Below the pieces are notes generated by a model. That model searched no databases, was not told the DNA's origin, and saw only the letters and a list, made by a program, of their open reading frames with translations. This document shows, in pieces, positions 1 through 9,323 of a stretch of 64,000 bases of DNA. The position numbers and the translations under genes are program-made. Each line of letters starts with the position of its first letter. The first letter of the stretch is position 1. Source of the stretch: Deinococcus aquatilis DSM 23025 (lineage in GTDB: Bacteria > Deinococcota > Deinococci > Deinococcales > Deinococcaceae); assembly GCF_000378445.1 (NCBI RefSeq), contig NZ_KB899703.1, positions 1 through 64,000 of the forward strand. The letters are read 5' to 3'.

Positions 1-2
1 TC

Positions 3-1112
3 CAGTACAGCGGTCCGATTGTGATTACGAAGGGTGGAACGTACTCGGGCAACTGGGAGAGCACGCAGAACAAATCCGCGGTCCTGATCCAGACCAGCGA
101 ACCGGTGATCATCGAGAACGCCAACATCCGCAGCCGCGGCAACCTGATCAGCGGCTTCAAAAACCGCCTGACGGTCCGCAACACCCGCGGCTACGCCCTG
201 AACCCCAACGTCGCCGGCAAGGCCGCCGGACGCGCCGTCAACGCCGAGGAAGTCATGAACCTGCGCGTGGAAAACAGCTATTTCGAAGGCACCACCGGCA
301 TCTACGCACGTGCCTTCATGGGCAATACAAGTGCCGGAGAGACCATCAAGATTTTGCGCAACCGATTTAAGAATACTGATGGACGCTTGAGTGACGGTGC
401 TGGCGGGTACACCGGTGCATACACCATTGTTCAAACAGTGCTGTTCAACAATGTCAAACGCTTACCCAATGTGGAAATTGCTTGGAATGAAATCATTAAC
501 GAACCCGGCAAAAGCCGCACGGAAGAAAACATGAATTTCTATCTCAGTAGTGGCACGCCGGCCAGTCCGTTTCTGATTCATGACAACTACATTCAGGGCG
601 CCTATGGGGTGTCGCCGCTGACCGAAACTTTCTATGCGGGCGGGGGGATTTTGTTGGGCGACGGCAAAGTCACCGATCCATTAGATTCAGGTTATGCCCG
701 GGTGTACGACAATCAGGTGGTGGGCACCACCAATCACGGGATCGGGATTGCAGGAGGCGTCAATAACCAAGTATATAACAACCGCGTCATCTCCAGCGGG
801 CGCACACCTGCAGGTGAGCGCATTCCAGCGGCAAACGTCGGGTTATATGTCTGGGATCCCAACGGCGCAGGCAAGCTGGCAGTCCCGACGTTTGCCAACA
901 ACCGCATGGACAACAACGTGGTGGGCTGGACGCGGGTAGCTGCTGACGGCAAGACCAGCAACAGCCCGACGTGGTTCCCGCACTGCGGCCTGAATGCCAC
1001 CACTTGCGCAGGCAACCAAAACATCGGCACCGTTACCCTCGACATGGAAAAACAGGAATATCAAGGTTGGCTAGGCAAACTGACGGCCAACAACGTCAAA
1101 GTCGGCCCCTGA
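3..1112 (+). CDS. right-handed beta-helix repeat protein, 5' end outside window
   Basis: The frame is open from the first bases of the window ([12 protein letters not shown] precedes the first GTG at 21), so the gene begins upstream and at least 369 residues are visible. The sequence has the repeating short-strand and Asn/Gly-rich turn pattern of parallel beta-helix proteins, with phrases such as [41 protein letters not shown] and VYDNQV. Such folds occur in pectate-lyase-like and polysaccharide-modifying or surface proteins. No catalytic residues can be assigned. It lies beside an exopolysaccharide cluster, so a role in surface glycan modification is an inference. Codon use changes at about base 330: the first third is very GC3-rich and bases 340-600 are clearly more AT-rich. 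Confidence 0.8.
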   Translation, partial: QYSGPIVITKGGTYSGNWESTQNKSAVLIQTSEPVIIENANIRSRGNLISGFKNRLTVRNTRGYALNPNVAGKAAGRAVNAEEVMNLRVENSYFEGTTGIYARAFMGNTSAGETIKILRNRFKNTDGRLSDGAGGYTGAYTIVQTVLFNNVKRLPNVEIAWNEIINEPGKSRTEENMNFYLSSGTPASPFLIHDNYIQGAYGVSPLTETFYAGGGILLGDGKVTDPLDSGYARVYDNQVVGTTNHGIGIAGGVNNQVYNNRVISSGRTPAGERIPAANVGLYVWDPNGAGKLAVPTFANNRMDNNVVGWTRVAADGKTSNSPTWFPHCGLNATTCAGNQNIGTVTLDMEKQEYQGWLGKLTANNVKVGP

Positions 1113-1148
1113 GTCTGGCCAGACAAATTGACGAACAGACGAACGAGA

Positions 1149-1183
1149 AGTGGTGCTAAGGGGAATGTCCCCTCAGCGCCACT
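1149..1183. terminator. bidirectional hairpin terminator
   Basis: A 16-bp arm (AGTGGTGCTAAGGGGA) is separated by a 3-nt loop (atg) from its near-perfect complement, with one wobble and one mismatch. It sits between two convergent genes. There is no long T-run on either side. Confidence 0.65.
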
Positions 1184-1203
1184 TCCATGTCGTTTGGCCC
1201 TTC

Positions 1204-3669
1204 TCAGTAGCTCAGTAGATTCTGGTCGTTCAGGCGGATGGCCTTGATGGTCAGCGAGACATTCACGGCCCTCACGCTCAGTTCCAGTGTTCGTGCGGCG
1301 GGTTCGTCCAGCGTCAATTCATGCTCCATCCAACTGCCGAGGGTCACGTTGGAATAGACCCGGTGAGCGACGCCTTCTTCGTGGTAGGCGTCCAGTTCGT
1401 AGGGCACCAGCACGTGGGCCACATGAGAACCCTGCGCCCCCAGCCGCAGCGCAAAAGGCGTCAGCGCTGGCCCCAGTTCCTCGCCGCCGCCGTAGACGTC
1501 CAGCCGCCACAGCAGCCGGATGCTGGAATGCAGGTGGCTCAGGCCCGCAGGCAGATCGAAACGCAGCGTCAGAGTGGACGGGTGGCCGTACCGACTGGAA
1601 CTCAGTACAGTCAGGCCGCCCCGGTTGCCCGACAGCAGGTATCCTTGACGGCTCAGCGGAATCTCGGGCAAGGGCTGGAGCGTATGGTTGACCTCGGCAG
1701 GTACGTCCACAAGGGGCACGGGCAGGCGTCTGGAGGGTTGGCCCGGCAGGTACCGCAAAGGACTGTCGGCAGGAAGACGCTGGGTGTAGATATCCCGCAG
1801 CAGGGCCGCGTCTTCGGGCAGGTTGGCGCGGGCGGCGTAGTAGGCGGCCAGACCGGGCAGGTCTTCGGAAAGGGCGGTCATCAGTCGCCGCCGAATGTCC
1901 TGGCGGAGCAGTTGGGGGAGTTGGCTGGCGAGGGTAACGCGCAGGCCTTCACTGCGGAACACATACTGCGGCTCGGCAGGAATACGGGCGCGTTCGGGAA
2001 CGCAGCCGGGCCAGTGCAGCGCCACTTCGGGTTCGGCCTCCACCAACACATGGTGTTTGATGGCCTCGTACAACAGAGATTCGGTGCTGCCACTGCTGGA
2101 CTCGCCCAGAACTGCCCGCGCCAGGGCTGCATCAAACTGACCGTAGATCACGCTCAGGCGTTCGACTGCCTCGCGCATGGCAGCGGGCCAGCGGTCAACT
2201 TCGTGGCTGAAGGTTTCGCGCAGGGCCTGCGGAAAAGCCGGGCCACCCGTCTGTTCCAGATCGGCAGTCTGATCGATCAAGCTCAGCAGATGCAGCGGAT
2301 TGCCCTCGCTGCGCTGCACCAGACGGGCGGCCAGCGCCTGAAGATGTTCGACAGGCTCGAAGGGAAACTGGGTTTCCAACGTGCGCTGCACGCTGAGCGT
2401 AGCCAGCGGCGGCAACGCCAGTTCCAGACGGCTGCTGCGGTCTATGGCCCGCCGCATGGCCCGCGCCAGCGGCACCTGATCGGCGGGTTCGCGGCTCAGC
2501 AGCAAGAACACGCGCTGCGCGTCGCCCGACGCACTGAACAGGAATTCGAACAGGGGAAGCAGTTCCGGGGGCGCGTCCTGTGGTCGGTCAAAAATCAGCA
2601 GCACGGGGCGGTGAACCTTGAACAGCACGTGGGCCACCTTCACCACGTCTTCTTCAAGGGTGGCGGGCTGCATCAGCAGGCGGTTCAGCACCTCGCTGCT
2701 CTCGGAATCGCACACTTTCAGGAGGGCCTGCGCGAGGCTGGCGAGCATCAGGCGGCTGGAGCGCAGGCTGGAGACCCGCACCTCCTGCCAGTCGAGTTGC
2801 TGGGCCACCGATTCGGCCAGATGGCTCTTGCCGCTGCCAGGAGGCCCGTGCAGCACCACGAACTGAGACTGTGCCTCGGCCCGCCGGAATGCCTGACGCA
2901 GTTCGTGTTCCTCGTGGGGCCGCTCAAAATTCACGGCTCCGATCTTGGAACGTGTGGGCTGCACCTGCACCGGCTCGGGCACAGTGGTCTGAAGAACAGA
3001 GGTAGAAAGGTGGACGGGCACGAACGGCGAGGGCAAGACGGCCAGGCTGCGTTCGGGCAGAAGTTTACTGGCCGACGCTGCCAGGGATGATCCGGCAGCC
3101 ACGGCCAGCACCGGGGCCGCCTCCTGCATTTCGCCCGGATGCTCCAGGTCCAGAGATTCGGCACGCTCGGCGATCAGGCGGGTGGCCCACGTGTGGTTCT
3201 CGCGGGCATAGCGCCAGTACATCCGGCTGAGGTGCTGCTCTATCTGCTGCGTCATCAACCAGCGCTGCTGATCCACCCAACTCTGAAAAGTAGAGCTGCC
3301 CAGGTCTTCCAGGCCAGTAAAAGGCAGCCCACGAATCATCGCCAGCCAATCGGTCAACTGGCTCTGGTTCATAGAGCGGTTGGCTCCTTCACACCACATC
3401 TCAAAGTCGCTGGTGACGTTTTCCAGTTGCAGCAACTGGTGACTGGACGGAAAGACGTTGAGTCCGGCAGAGCGGATGCGGGCAAGCTCCACCCGCAGAT
3501 TTTTGCGGGCTTCCGGGGTATTCCAGAGCAGGTTCGCCAGCCGTTCGCGGTGCTGCGGCTGCTTTTCCATGTACAGGTAAATAATGAGGGCCACGGCTTT
3601 GGCCGACAGGGGTACAGTACGCCGGGCCAGCGTAACGTGGGCATGGCCCAACAAATGGACGATCAGCAT
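1204..3669 (-). CDS. SARP/BTAD-like transcriptional activator with AAA ATPase domain
   Basis: Predicted 821-residue regulator. Residues 1-90 match the OmpR-type winged helix of SARP activators (LLGHAHVTLARRTVPLSAKA, then RERLANLLW and LRVELARIRSAG). Residues about 90-180 resemble the helical BTAD-like region. A P-loop ATPase follows, with Walker A GPPGSGKS at 275-282 and a hydrophobic Walker B-like LLIFDRP near 365. The C-terminal 170 residues are beta-rich and unrecognised. An upstream in-frame GTG at 3693 is possible, but ATG at 3669 has an AAGGAGG ribosome site 7 nt before it and is preferred. The gene is transcribed away from the exopolysaccharide genes across a 1-kb gap, so control of that cluster is plausible but not shown. 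Confidence 0.8.
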   Translation of the reverse strand: MLIVHLLGHAHVTLARRTVPLSAKAVALIIYLYMEKQPQHRERLANLLWNTPEARKNLRVELARIRSAGLNVFPSSHQLLQLENVTSDFEMWCEGANRSMNQSQLTDWLAMIRGLPFTGLEDLGSSTFQSWVDQQRWLMTQQIEQHLSRMYWRYARENHTWATRLIAERAESLDLEHPGEMQEAAPVLAVAAGSSLAASASKLLPERSLAVLPSPFVPVHLSTSVLQTTVPEPVQVQPTRSKIGAVNFERPHEEHELRQAFRRAEAQSQFVVLHGPPGSGKSHLAESVAQQLDWQEVRVSSLRSSRLMLASLAQALLKVCDSESSEVLNRLLMQPATLEEDVVKVAHVLFKVHRPVLLIFDRPQDAPPELLPLFEFLFSASGDAQRVFLLLSREPADQVPLARAMRRAIDRSSRLELALPPLATLSVQRTLETQFPFEPVEHLQALAARLVQRSEGNPLHLLSLIDQTADLEQTGGPAFPQALRETFSHEVDRWPAAMREAVERLSVIYGQFDAALARAVLGESSSGSTESLLYEAIKHHVLVEAEPEVALHWPGCVPERARIPAEPQYVFRSEGLRVTLASQLPQLLRQDIRRRLMTALSEDLPGLAAYYAARANLPEDAALLRDIYTQRLPADSPLRYLPGQPSRRLPVPLVDVPAEVNHTLQPLPEIPLSRQGYLLSGNRGGLTVLSSSRYGHPSTLTLRFDLPAGLSHLHSSIRLLWRLDVYGGGEELGPALTPFALRLGAQGSHVAHVLVPYELDAYHEEGVAHRVYSNVTLGSWMEHELTLDEPAARTLELSVRAVNVSLTIKAIRLNDQNLLSY

Positions 3670-4166
3670 GAAACTTTCCTCCTTGCTCCCCACATCCCGC
3701 TTTCTTTACCGGGTCTCATTGGAGCACGCTCTTGATGACGGACAAACCGCGACGACCGGGAGACCTGCATCAAATCGGGCGTTATGGTGGTTTAACGGAA
3801 CGGGTTTGCAAGTGGAAACACGCTTGGTAGCGCTTGGGCAGGTTCAGGTCGATCTCTGGATTAAGCGTGCAGGGCGAGGACCTGAAAGCAGTTCTTGGCG
3901 ACAACCGAACCGGATGACATCGCTTGGGAGAACTCACCTGATTCCGACCTGCTCCAGACAGAACTGAGAGCTATTAAACAGACACGGCACTGGGGGGTCT
4001 ATCAGACTTCGTTGGATAACGCACAGCCGTGCAAAAGCAACTGGGTCTGATTTGAGAGGGCGGATTTGAGAAGGGTAAGGAGAGGTGTGAAGCTCCTGAG
4101 TGACCGATTGATAATCTAAATCTCTGATCGGCCCATAAAGACGACTGATGCTTGTCTGGGCCTCAC

Positions 4167-4187
4167 CTGCTGTACATAGTGCAGCAG
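4167..4187. promoter_or_regulatory. 21-bp near-palindrome, possible operator
   Basis: CTGCTGTAC-ata-GTGCAGCAG has 9-bp arms with one mismatch around a 3-bp centre. It lies between the SARP-like regulator and the polysaccharide genes. The protein that would bind it is unknown. Confidence 0.35.
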
Positions 4188-4291
4188 TATGGGTTCAGAT
4201 TTTACTCGTCCCACATGAATCTTAGTGATTGCCTCATGACTTTTGACCCCAATTCAGATGAACGCATGCTCACTTTCAACTTATATGACCG

Positions 4292-4319
4292 TTGGAAAAT
4301 GTGAATTATTCGATAATAA
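4292..4319 (+). promoter_or_regulatory. possible promoter of polysaccharide cluster
   Basis: TTGGAA, a 16-bp spacer and TAATAA form a fair sigma-70-type match pointing towards the gene at 4676. The distance to that start is long (about 350 nt), so this is tentative. Confidence 0.35.
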
Positions 4320-4675
4320 TGACCAGTTATGCCCCGCTTCTGTCCTTTAACTCCAGCTTTTACGGACGGAAAGCAGCCTTTAGCTTTAACTGGGCGAACA
4401 CCTTAGACAGCAGTGCAAAGAACTACCCTCGGAAGGAGTTCTGGCCGTGCCGAGAGGCTGTTTATGGATCAGTGGCCTGGAAGCTGAGCCAAATCCTGGG
4501 GCCGTCAAAGCAGGTTGGCCTTGCGGTTATCCATACAGAGACCCGTACAGCGTTAAAACACAGATTGTTGGCATTAGCTCTGACTTAACGCCCCGCCCCT
4601 CATGCTTGCCCCGTCCTGCCGAAGGGCTGGAGGCGGCCAGCGAATGGCCCGCCGTGCAAGAAGGAGAAGAAAACG

Positions 4676-5739
4676 ATGGGTGTAGCGTTGATCTCAGGGT
4701 CTGCCGGGCTGATCGGTTCCGAAGCGGTGCGGTTTTTTGCCGCGTTGGGCCTCGACGTTGTGGGCATCGACAACGATATGCGTCAGTATTTCTTTGGCGA
4801 GGAGGCGTCCACACGCTGGAACCGCAGCCGCCTGGAACGTCAGGTGGGCAATTATCACCACGAAGATGTAGATATCCGGGACGCCTCGGCGCTGGACGCC
4901 GTGTTTGCCAAATACGGCAAGTCCATAGAGCTCGTCATTCATACGGCGGCGCAGCCCTCGCACGACTGGGCGGCCCGCGATCCGTTCGTCGATTTCTCGG
5001 TGAATGCCAACGGCACGCTGAATATGCTGGAAGCGGCCCGTGCCAACTGCCCCGACGCGCCGTTTATTTTTACCTCCACCAACAAGGTTTACGGCGATAC
5101 GCCCAACTTTTTGCCGCTTCAGGAACTGGCGACCCGCTGGGAAATTGATCCCACGCACCGCTACTCGCCGGGCATTGCCGAGGATATGAGCATCGACCAG
5201 AGCAAGCATTCGCTGTTCGGGGCCTCCAAGGTGGCCGCCGACGTGCTGGTGCAGGAATACGGGCGCTACTTCGGCATGAAGACCGTGTCGTTCCGGGGCG
5301 GTTGCCTGACCGGGCCAAACCACTCCGGCACGCAGCTGCACGGCTTTCTGGCCTACCTGATGAAGTGCGCCATGACCGGCACGCCCTACACGATTTTCGG
5401 CTATCAGGGCAAACAGGTGCGCGACAATATCCATTCTGCCGACCTGATCGCCGCGTTTGCCGAGTTCTTCCAGAATCCGCGTTCCGGCGAGGTCTACAAC
5501 ATCGGTGGCGGGCGCGAAAGCAACTGCTCAATGCTGGAAGCCATCGCACTGTGCCAGGAAATTACGGGCCGGGAACTGAATCACACCTACGCTGAAGACA
5601 ACCGCAGCGGCGACCATATCTGGTACATCAGCGACCTTGCCAAGTTCAAGGCGCACTATCCCGGCTGGGGCATTACCTACGATGTGCCGCGCATCTTGCA
5701 GGAAATGTACTCGGTCAATCAGGAACGGTGGGCACTGAC

Positions 5740-5743
<4 letters not shown>
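4676..5743 (+). CDS. extended SDR, CDP-tyvelose/paratose-epimerase-like
   Basis: 355 residues, full length for an extended short-chain dehydrogenase/reductase acting on nucleotide sugars. The Rossmann motif GSAGLIGS is at 8-15 and the STNKVYGD signature of CDP-paratose 2-epimerase relatives is at 134-141. The usual YxxxK active site reads FGASK (F181, K185), so the catalytic Tyr is Phe; Thr/Ser at 133-135 are kept. The protein may act by a modified mechanism or be specialised. ATG at 4676 follows AAGGAG. The next gene overlaps its stop by ATGA, so both are probably in one operon. Substrate is unknown; a role in making a surface-glycan sugar is inferred from context. Confidence 0.8.
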
Positions 5744-6546
<803 letters not shown>

Positions 6547-6568
6547 ACGTGGCGGCCAGGAGCCAAGA

Positions 6569-6682
6569 ATGAAACAACGATGGGTTCAACCGACCTGTGC
6601 GCCACACCTCACTGCTGACACCCAGACCGGACGGCCCCAGCTCTGTGTCCTCATTTCCGGCGTGCCGGAGCCGCGCCTATGA
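6569..6682 (+). CDS. 37-residue ORF translationally linked to next gene
   Basis: A short ORF (MKQRWVQPTCAPHLTADTQT to VPEPRL) with a good AGGAG ribosome site 8 nt before its ATG. Its stop overlaps the next start as ATGA at 6679-6682. No family was recognised. It could be a leader peptide that couples translation of the downstream gene, or a small protein. The gap would otherwise be 132 bases with no gene. Confidence 0.4.
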   Translation: MKQRWVQPTCAPHLTADTQTGRPQLCVLISGVPEPRL

Positions 6683-7611
6683 ATGTGCCCGACAACAGCA
6701 AGATTTTTGTGGCCTATCCGTCGGGAGCCTTCAGGGAAGCGCTGGTCAGCCGGCTGCTGTCTCAGGGTCACGACAATCTGGTGATCGCCGACGCGCTGGA
6801 TTTACGCGAAAAAGAAGCGGTGCTGGAATTTTTTGAGCGCGAACTTCCCGATTACGTGTTTTTTATGTCGGCACAGGCCAAGAGCCTCGATGCTGACAGC
6901 TTCCAGCCCCCGCAGTGGTTGCGTGACAACCTGCTCAGCGTGACCAATATGGTCGATGCCGCTTACCTGTACGATGTGGGCAAACTGCTGTGCCTCGATT
7001 GCAGCGCGGCCCTGCTTGAAGACCCGGCCTTACCGCTGCAACGTCAGCAATGGTCTCCGGCCCGGCTCGAAGAGGCCCGTCACGCCTGCGCGGTCACCCG
7101 CCGGGCCACCACCGAACTGTGTGACAGTTACCGCCGCCAATACAACTGCAACTTCGTGAGCGCCGTCAGCAGCAGCGTCTACGGGCCGGGCGTGCGCTCG
7201 GAACCCGGCGGCGCCCTGGTACCCACCCTGCTTCAGGAGATGCAGCGGGCTACCGAAAGCAACCTGCCCGTCTTTCAGGTGTTGGGGCACCCCTACGAGC
7301 GCTACTCGCTCCTGCATCTGGACGACCTGACCGCCGCCACCATGTTCATGATGGATCAGGTGGAGCGTCCCGGACAGATCAGCGTGGGCCTGACGCAGTC
7401 TTGCACCATCAGCGAACTCGTGAATCTGGCGGCCTCGGTCACGGGGTACCGGGGCACCTTCGAATTCAGTCAGCGCCTGCCCGCTTCTGCCGCCGTGTCA
7501 CCCGAATTGCCTCTGGAACGGTTGGGATGGCGCAGTGGCGTGAGTCTATTAGAAGGCGTCTACAACACCGCCCGCTGGCACATAGAGCATCAGTATCCGG
7601 CGCATTTCTAG
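6679..7611 (+). CDS. degenerate GDP-fucose-synthase-like SDR
   Basis: 310 residues that align by eye with GDP-L-fucose synthase (WcaG/Fcl): IFVAYPSGAFREALVSRLL at the N terminus, VGKLLCLDCSA where the active-site Ser lies, ELCDSYRRQYNCNF, and SSSVYGPG. The catalytic signature is lost. YxxxK has become C137-AVT-R141, and two of three glycines of the nucleotide-binding loop are replaced (Y13 and R19). The frame is intact with normal codon use, so this is not a recent pseudogene. It may be a non-catalytic or sugar-nucleotide-binding partner protein in polysaccharide synthesis. Function is inferred only from context. Confidence 0.7.
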   Translation: MNVPDNSKIFVAYPSGAFREALVSRLLSQGHDNLVIADALDLREKEAVLEFFERELPDYVFFMSAQAKSLDADSFQPPQWLRDNLLSVTNMVDAAYLYDVGKLLCLDCSAALLEDPALPLQRQQWSPARLEEARHACAVTRRATTELCDSYRRQYNCNFVSAVSSSVYGPGVRSEPGGALVPTLLQEMQRATESNLPVFQVLGHPYERYSLLHLDDLTAATMFMMDQVERPGQISVGLTQSCTISELVNLAASVTGYRGTFEFSQRLPASAAVSPELPLERLGWRSGVSLLEGVYNTARWHIEHQYPAHF

Positions 7612-7886
7612 CTCCACTGGCTTTACTTCTACCTTTATCTTTCCTCCATTTGTAAACTCACGATAAAGAAAAACGTTGGGTTTATTTTTCGTTAGCGCCT
7701 TCCAAGTTAAGTTTTCTGCGTTGGTTCCGGCCTTCCCGCTGCACTGTCGGCGCGGCCCACCCAGAGAGCAGAATTGACCCTCTCCCTCAGAACCAACCCC
7801 TTCAGGCAGAGCTGGTCAGGCACAGGTCGTCAGGACAGAGCATTCAGCGCCGGCATTCAGAGATGAGCATTCAAGGAGAACCCACC

Positions 7887-9323
7887 ATGCAGCCAACCGA
7901 GCATCCAACCAAATCATTGACCGAATCCCTCAAAGTCGCCGTTGTCGGAACCGGGTATGTGGGGATGGGCACCGCCGTCATGCTGGCTTCTCTGGGCCAT
8001 CAGGTCGTGGGCATCGACATCGACCAGAAGAAGATCGAGATGCTGCGGCGCGGTGAACTGCCCATCTACGAACCCGGCCTGGAAGACCTGCTCAGGGCCA
8101 GTCAGGAGCGCCTGCGCTGGACAGACGACTACGCCTCAGCCATTCCCGACGCCGACGTTATTTTTATCTGCGTGGGAACGCCTCCGCTGCCCAGTGGTCA
8201 GCCCAATCTGCGCTATGTGGAAGGGGCGGCCCAGAGTGTGGCCCGCAACCTGAACGGCAAATTGCAGGTGGTCGTCAACAAGAGCACGGTTCCGGTGGGC
8301 ACGGGCGACTGGGTATCGCGGATCATCGAAGAGAACGCCCTCGACTATTCGGCAGGCCGCTACGTGGTGGTCAGCAATCCCGAATTCCTGCGCGAAGGCA
8401 CGGCGCTTCACGACAGTCTCTACCCTGACCGCATCGTGCTGGGCAGCTCCTCGCCCGAAGGCATCGAGCGCCTGCGCCAGCTGTATCAGCCCCTGCTGGA
8501 GCAGACGTTTACGCCGCCCGAAGGGATGCCCCGCCCCTCCAACTACACCCTGCCCGAACTGGTGACCACCAGCCTGAGCAGCGCCGAGATGATCAAGTAC
8601 GCGGCCAATGCGTTTCTGGCCCTCAAGATCAGCTTCGCCAACGAGATTGCGGGCCTGTGCGAGTGCGTGGACGCTGACATCGAGCAGGTGACCCACGGCA
8701 TCGGCTGTGATCAGCGCATCGGCCACCGCTTCCTGTCGGCGGGCGCGGGCTGGGGCGGCAGCTGCTTCGGCAAAGACACGGCGGCCCTGATCAATACCGG
8801 CAGTGAGTACGGCTACACCATGCCCATCTTGCGGGCGGCTGTGGAAGTCAACCAGCGTCAGCGCCACCTGGTGATCAGCAAGTTGCAGCGCCACCTGCAC
8901 CGCCTTCAGGGCAAGCGTGTGGCAGTGCTGGGGCTGGCCTTCAAACCCAACACCGACGATCTGCGCGACGCTCCCGCCCACGACTGCATTGCCCGCCTGA
9001 TGGATCTGGGGGCCAAAGTCACGGTGCATGACCCGGTGGCGATGCCGCACGCCCGCCGCGAATGGGCACACCTGACCTACGATGAGGCCGAGACTGCCGA
9101 GGCCGCCCTGCGCGGAGCCGACGCCGTGATCCTGATGACTGAATGGGATGACTACCGCACGCTGGACTGGGATCAGGCCGTGCGGACCATGCGCCGCCGC
9201 CTGATCATCGATACCCGCAACGTGCTTCAGCAGTTGCCCCAGCACAGCACAGTGGAGCAGATCGGACGCACAGTCCTGCACAACGTTCCCGACAACGAGG
9301 TGCTGGCTGGTGCGACCCTATGA
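7887..9323 (+). CDS. ugd: UDP-glucose 6-dehydrogenase
   Basis: 478 residues, typical for the UDP-glucose/GDP-mannose dehydrogenase family, which oxidises UDP-glucose to UDP-glucuronate with two NAD+. The N-terminal NAD fold has VAVVGTGYVGMG, followed by NPEFLREGTA, the central SSAEMIKYAANAFLALKISF helix, the catalytic-cysteine loop GAGWGGSCFGKD, and the C-terminal LGLAFKPNTDDLRDAP. ATG 7887 has AAGGAGA 7 nt upstream and is preferred to ATG 7863. Its stop overlaps the next start (ATGA). That next gene encodes a UDP-glucuronate decarboxylase, so the two make a UDP-glucose to UDP-xylose route. Confidence 0.93.
   Translation: MQPTEHPTKSLTESLKVAVVGTGYVGMGTAVMLASLGHQVVGIDIDQKKIEMLRRGELPIYEPGLEDLLRASQERLRWTDDYASAIPDADVIFICVGTPPLPSGQPNLRYVEGAAQSVARNLNGKLQVVVNKSTVPVGTGDWVSRIIEENALDYSAGRYVVVSNPEFLREGTALHDSLYPDRIVLGSSSPEGIERLRQLYQPLLEQTFTPPEGMPRPSNYTLPELVTTSLSSAEMIKYAANAFLALKISFANEIAGLCECVDADIEQVTHGIGCDQRIGHRFLSAGAGWGGSCFGKDTAALINTGSEYGYTMPILRAAVEVNQRQRHLVISKLQRHLHRLQGKRVAVLGLAFKPNTDDLRDAPAHDCIARLMDLGAKVTVHDPVAMPHARREWAHLTYDEAETAEAALRGADAVILMTEWDDYRTLDWDQAVRTMRRRLIIDTRNVLQQLPQHSTVEQIGRTVLHNVPDNEVLAGATL

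Larger units (their letters stand above)
3670..4675. other. 1-kb intergenic region between regulator and polysaccharide genes
   Basis: No convincing gene was found. Short ORFs at 4292-4588 and 3584-3967 lack ribosome sites and family resemblance. The stretch is visibly more AT-rich than its surroundings. It holds a near-palindrome at 4167-4187 and a possible promoter at 4292-4319, leaving a leader of about 350 nt before the first polysaccharide gene. Confidence 0.6.

Noticed and set aside
1321..3090. 589-codon open frame opposite the SARP-like regulator
   Set aside because: It is a shadow of a gene with Walker motifs and a winged helix, with a Gln/Arg/His-rich translation and no ribosome site.
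4292..4588. 98-codon ORF in the spacer before the polysaccharide operon
   Set aside because: No ribosome site, no recognisable domain, and its start overlaps the best promoter candidate.
7612..7886. Possible terminator or promoter in the gap before ugd
   Set aside because: Only a 4-bp AACG/CGTT inverted repeat and an A/T-rich stretch are seen; no convincing stem or -35/-10 pair.
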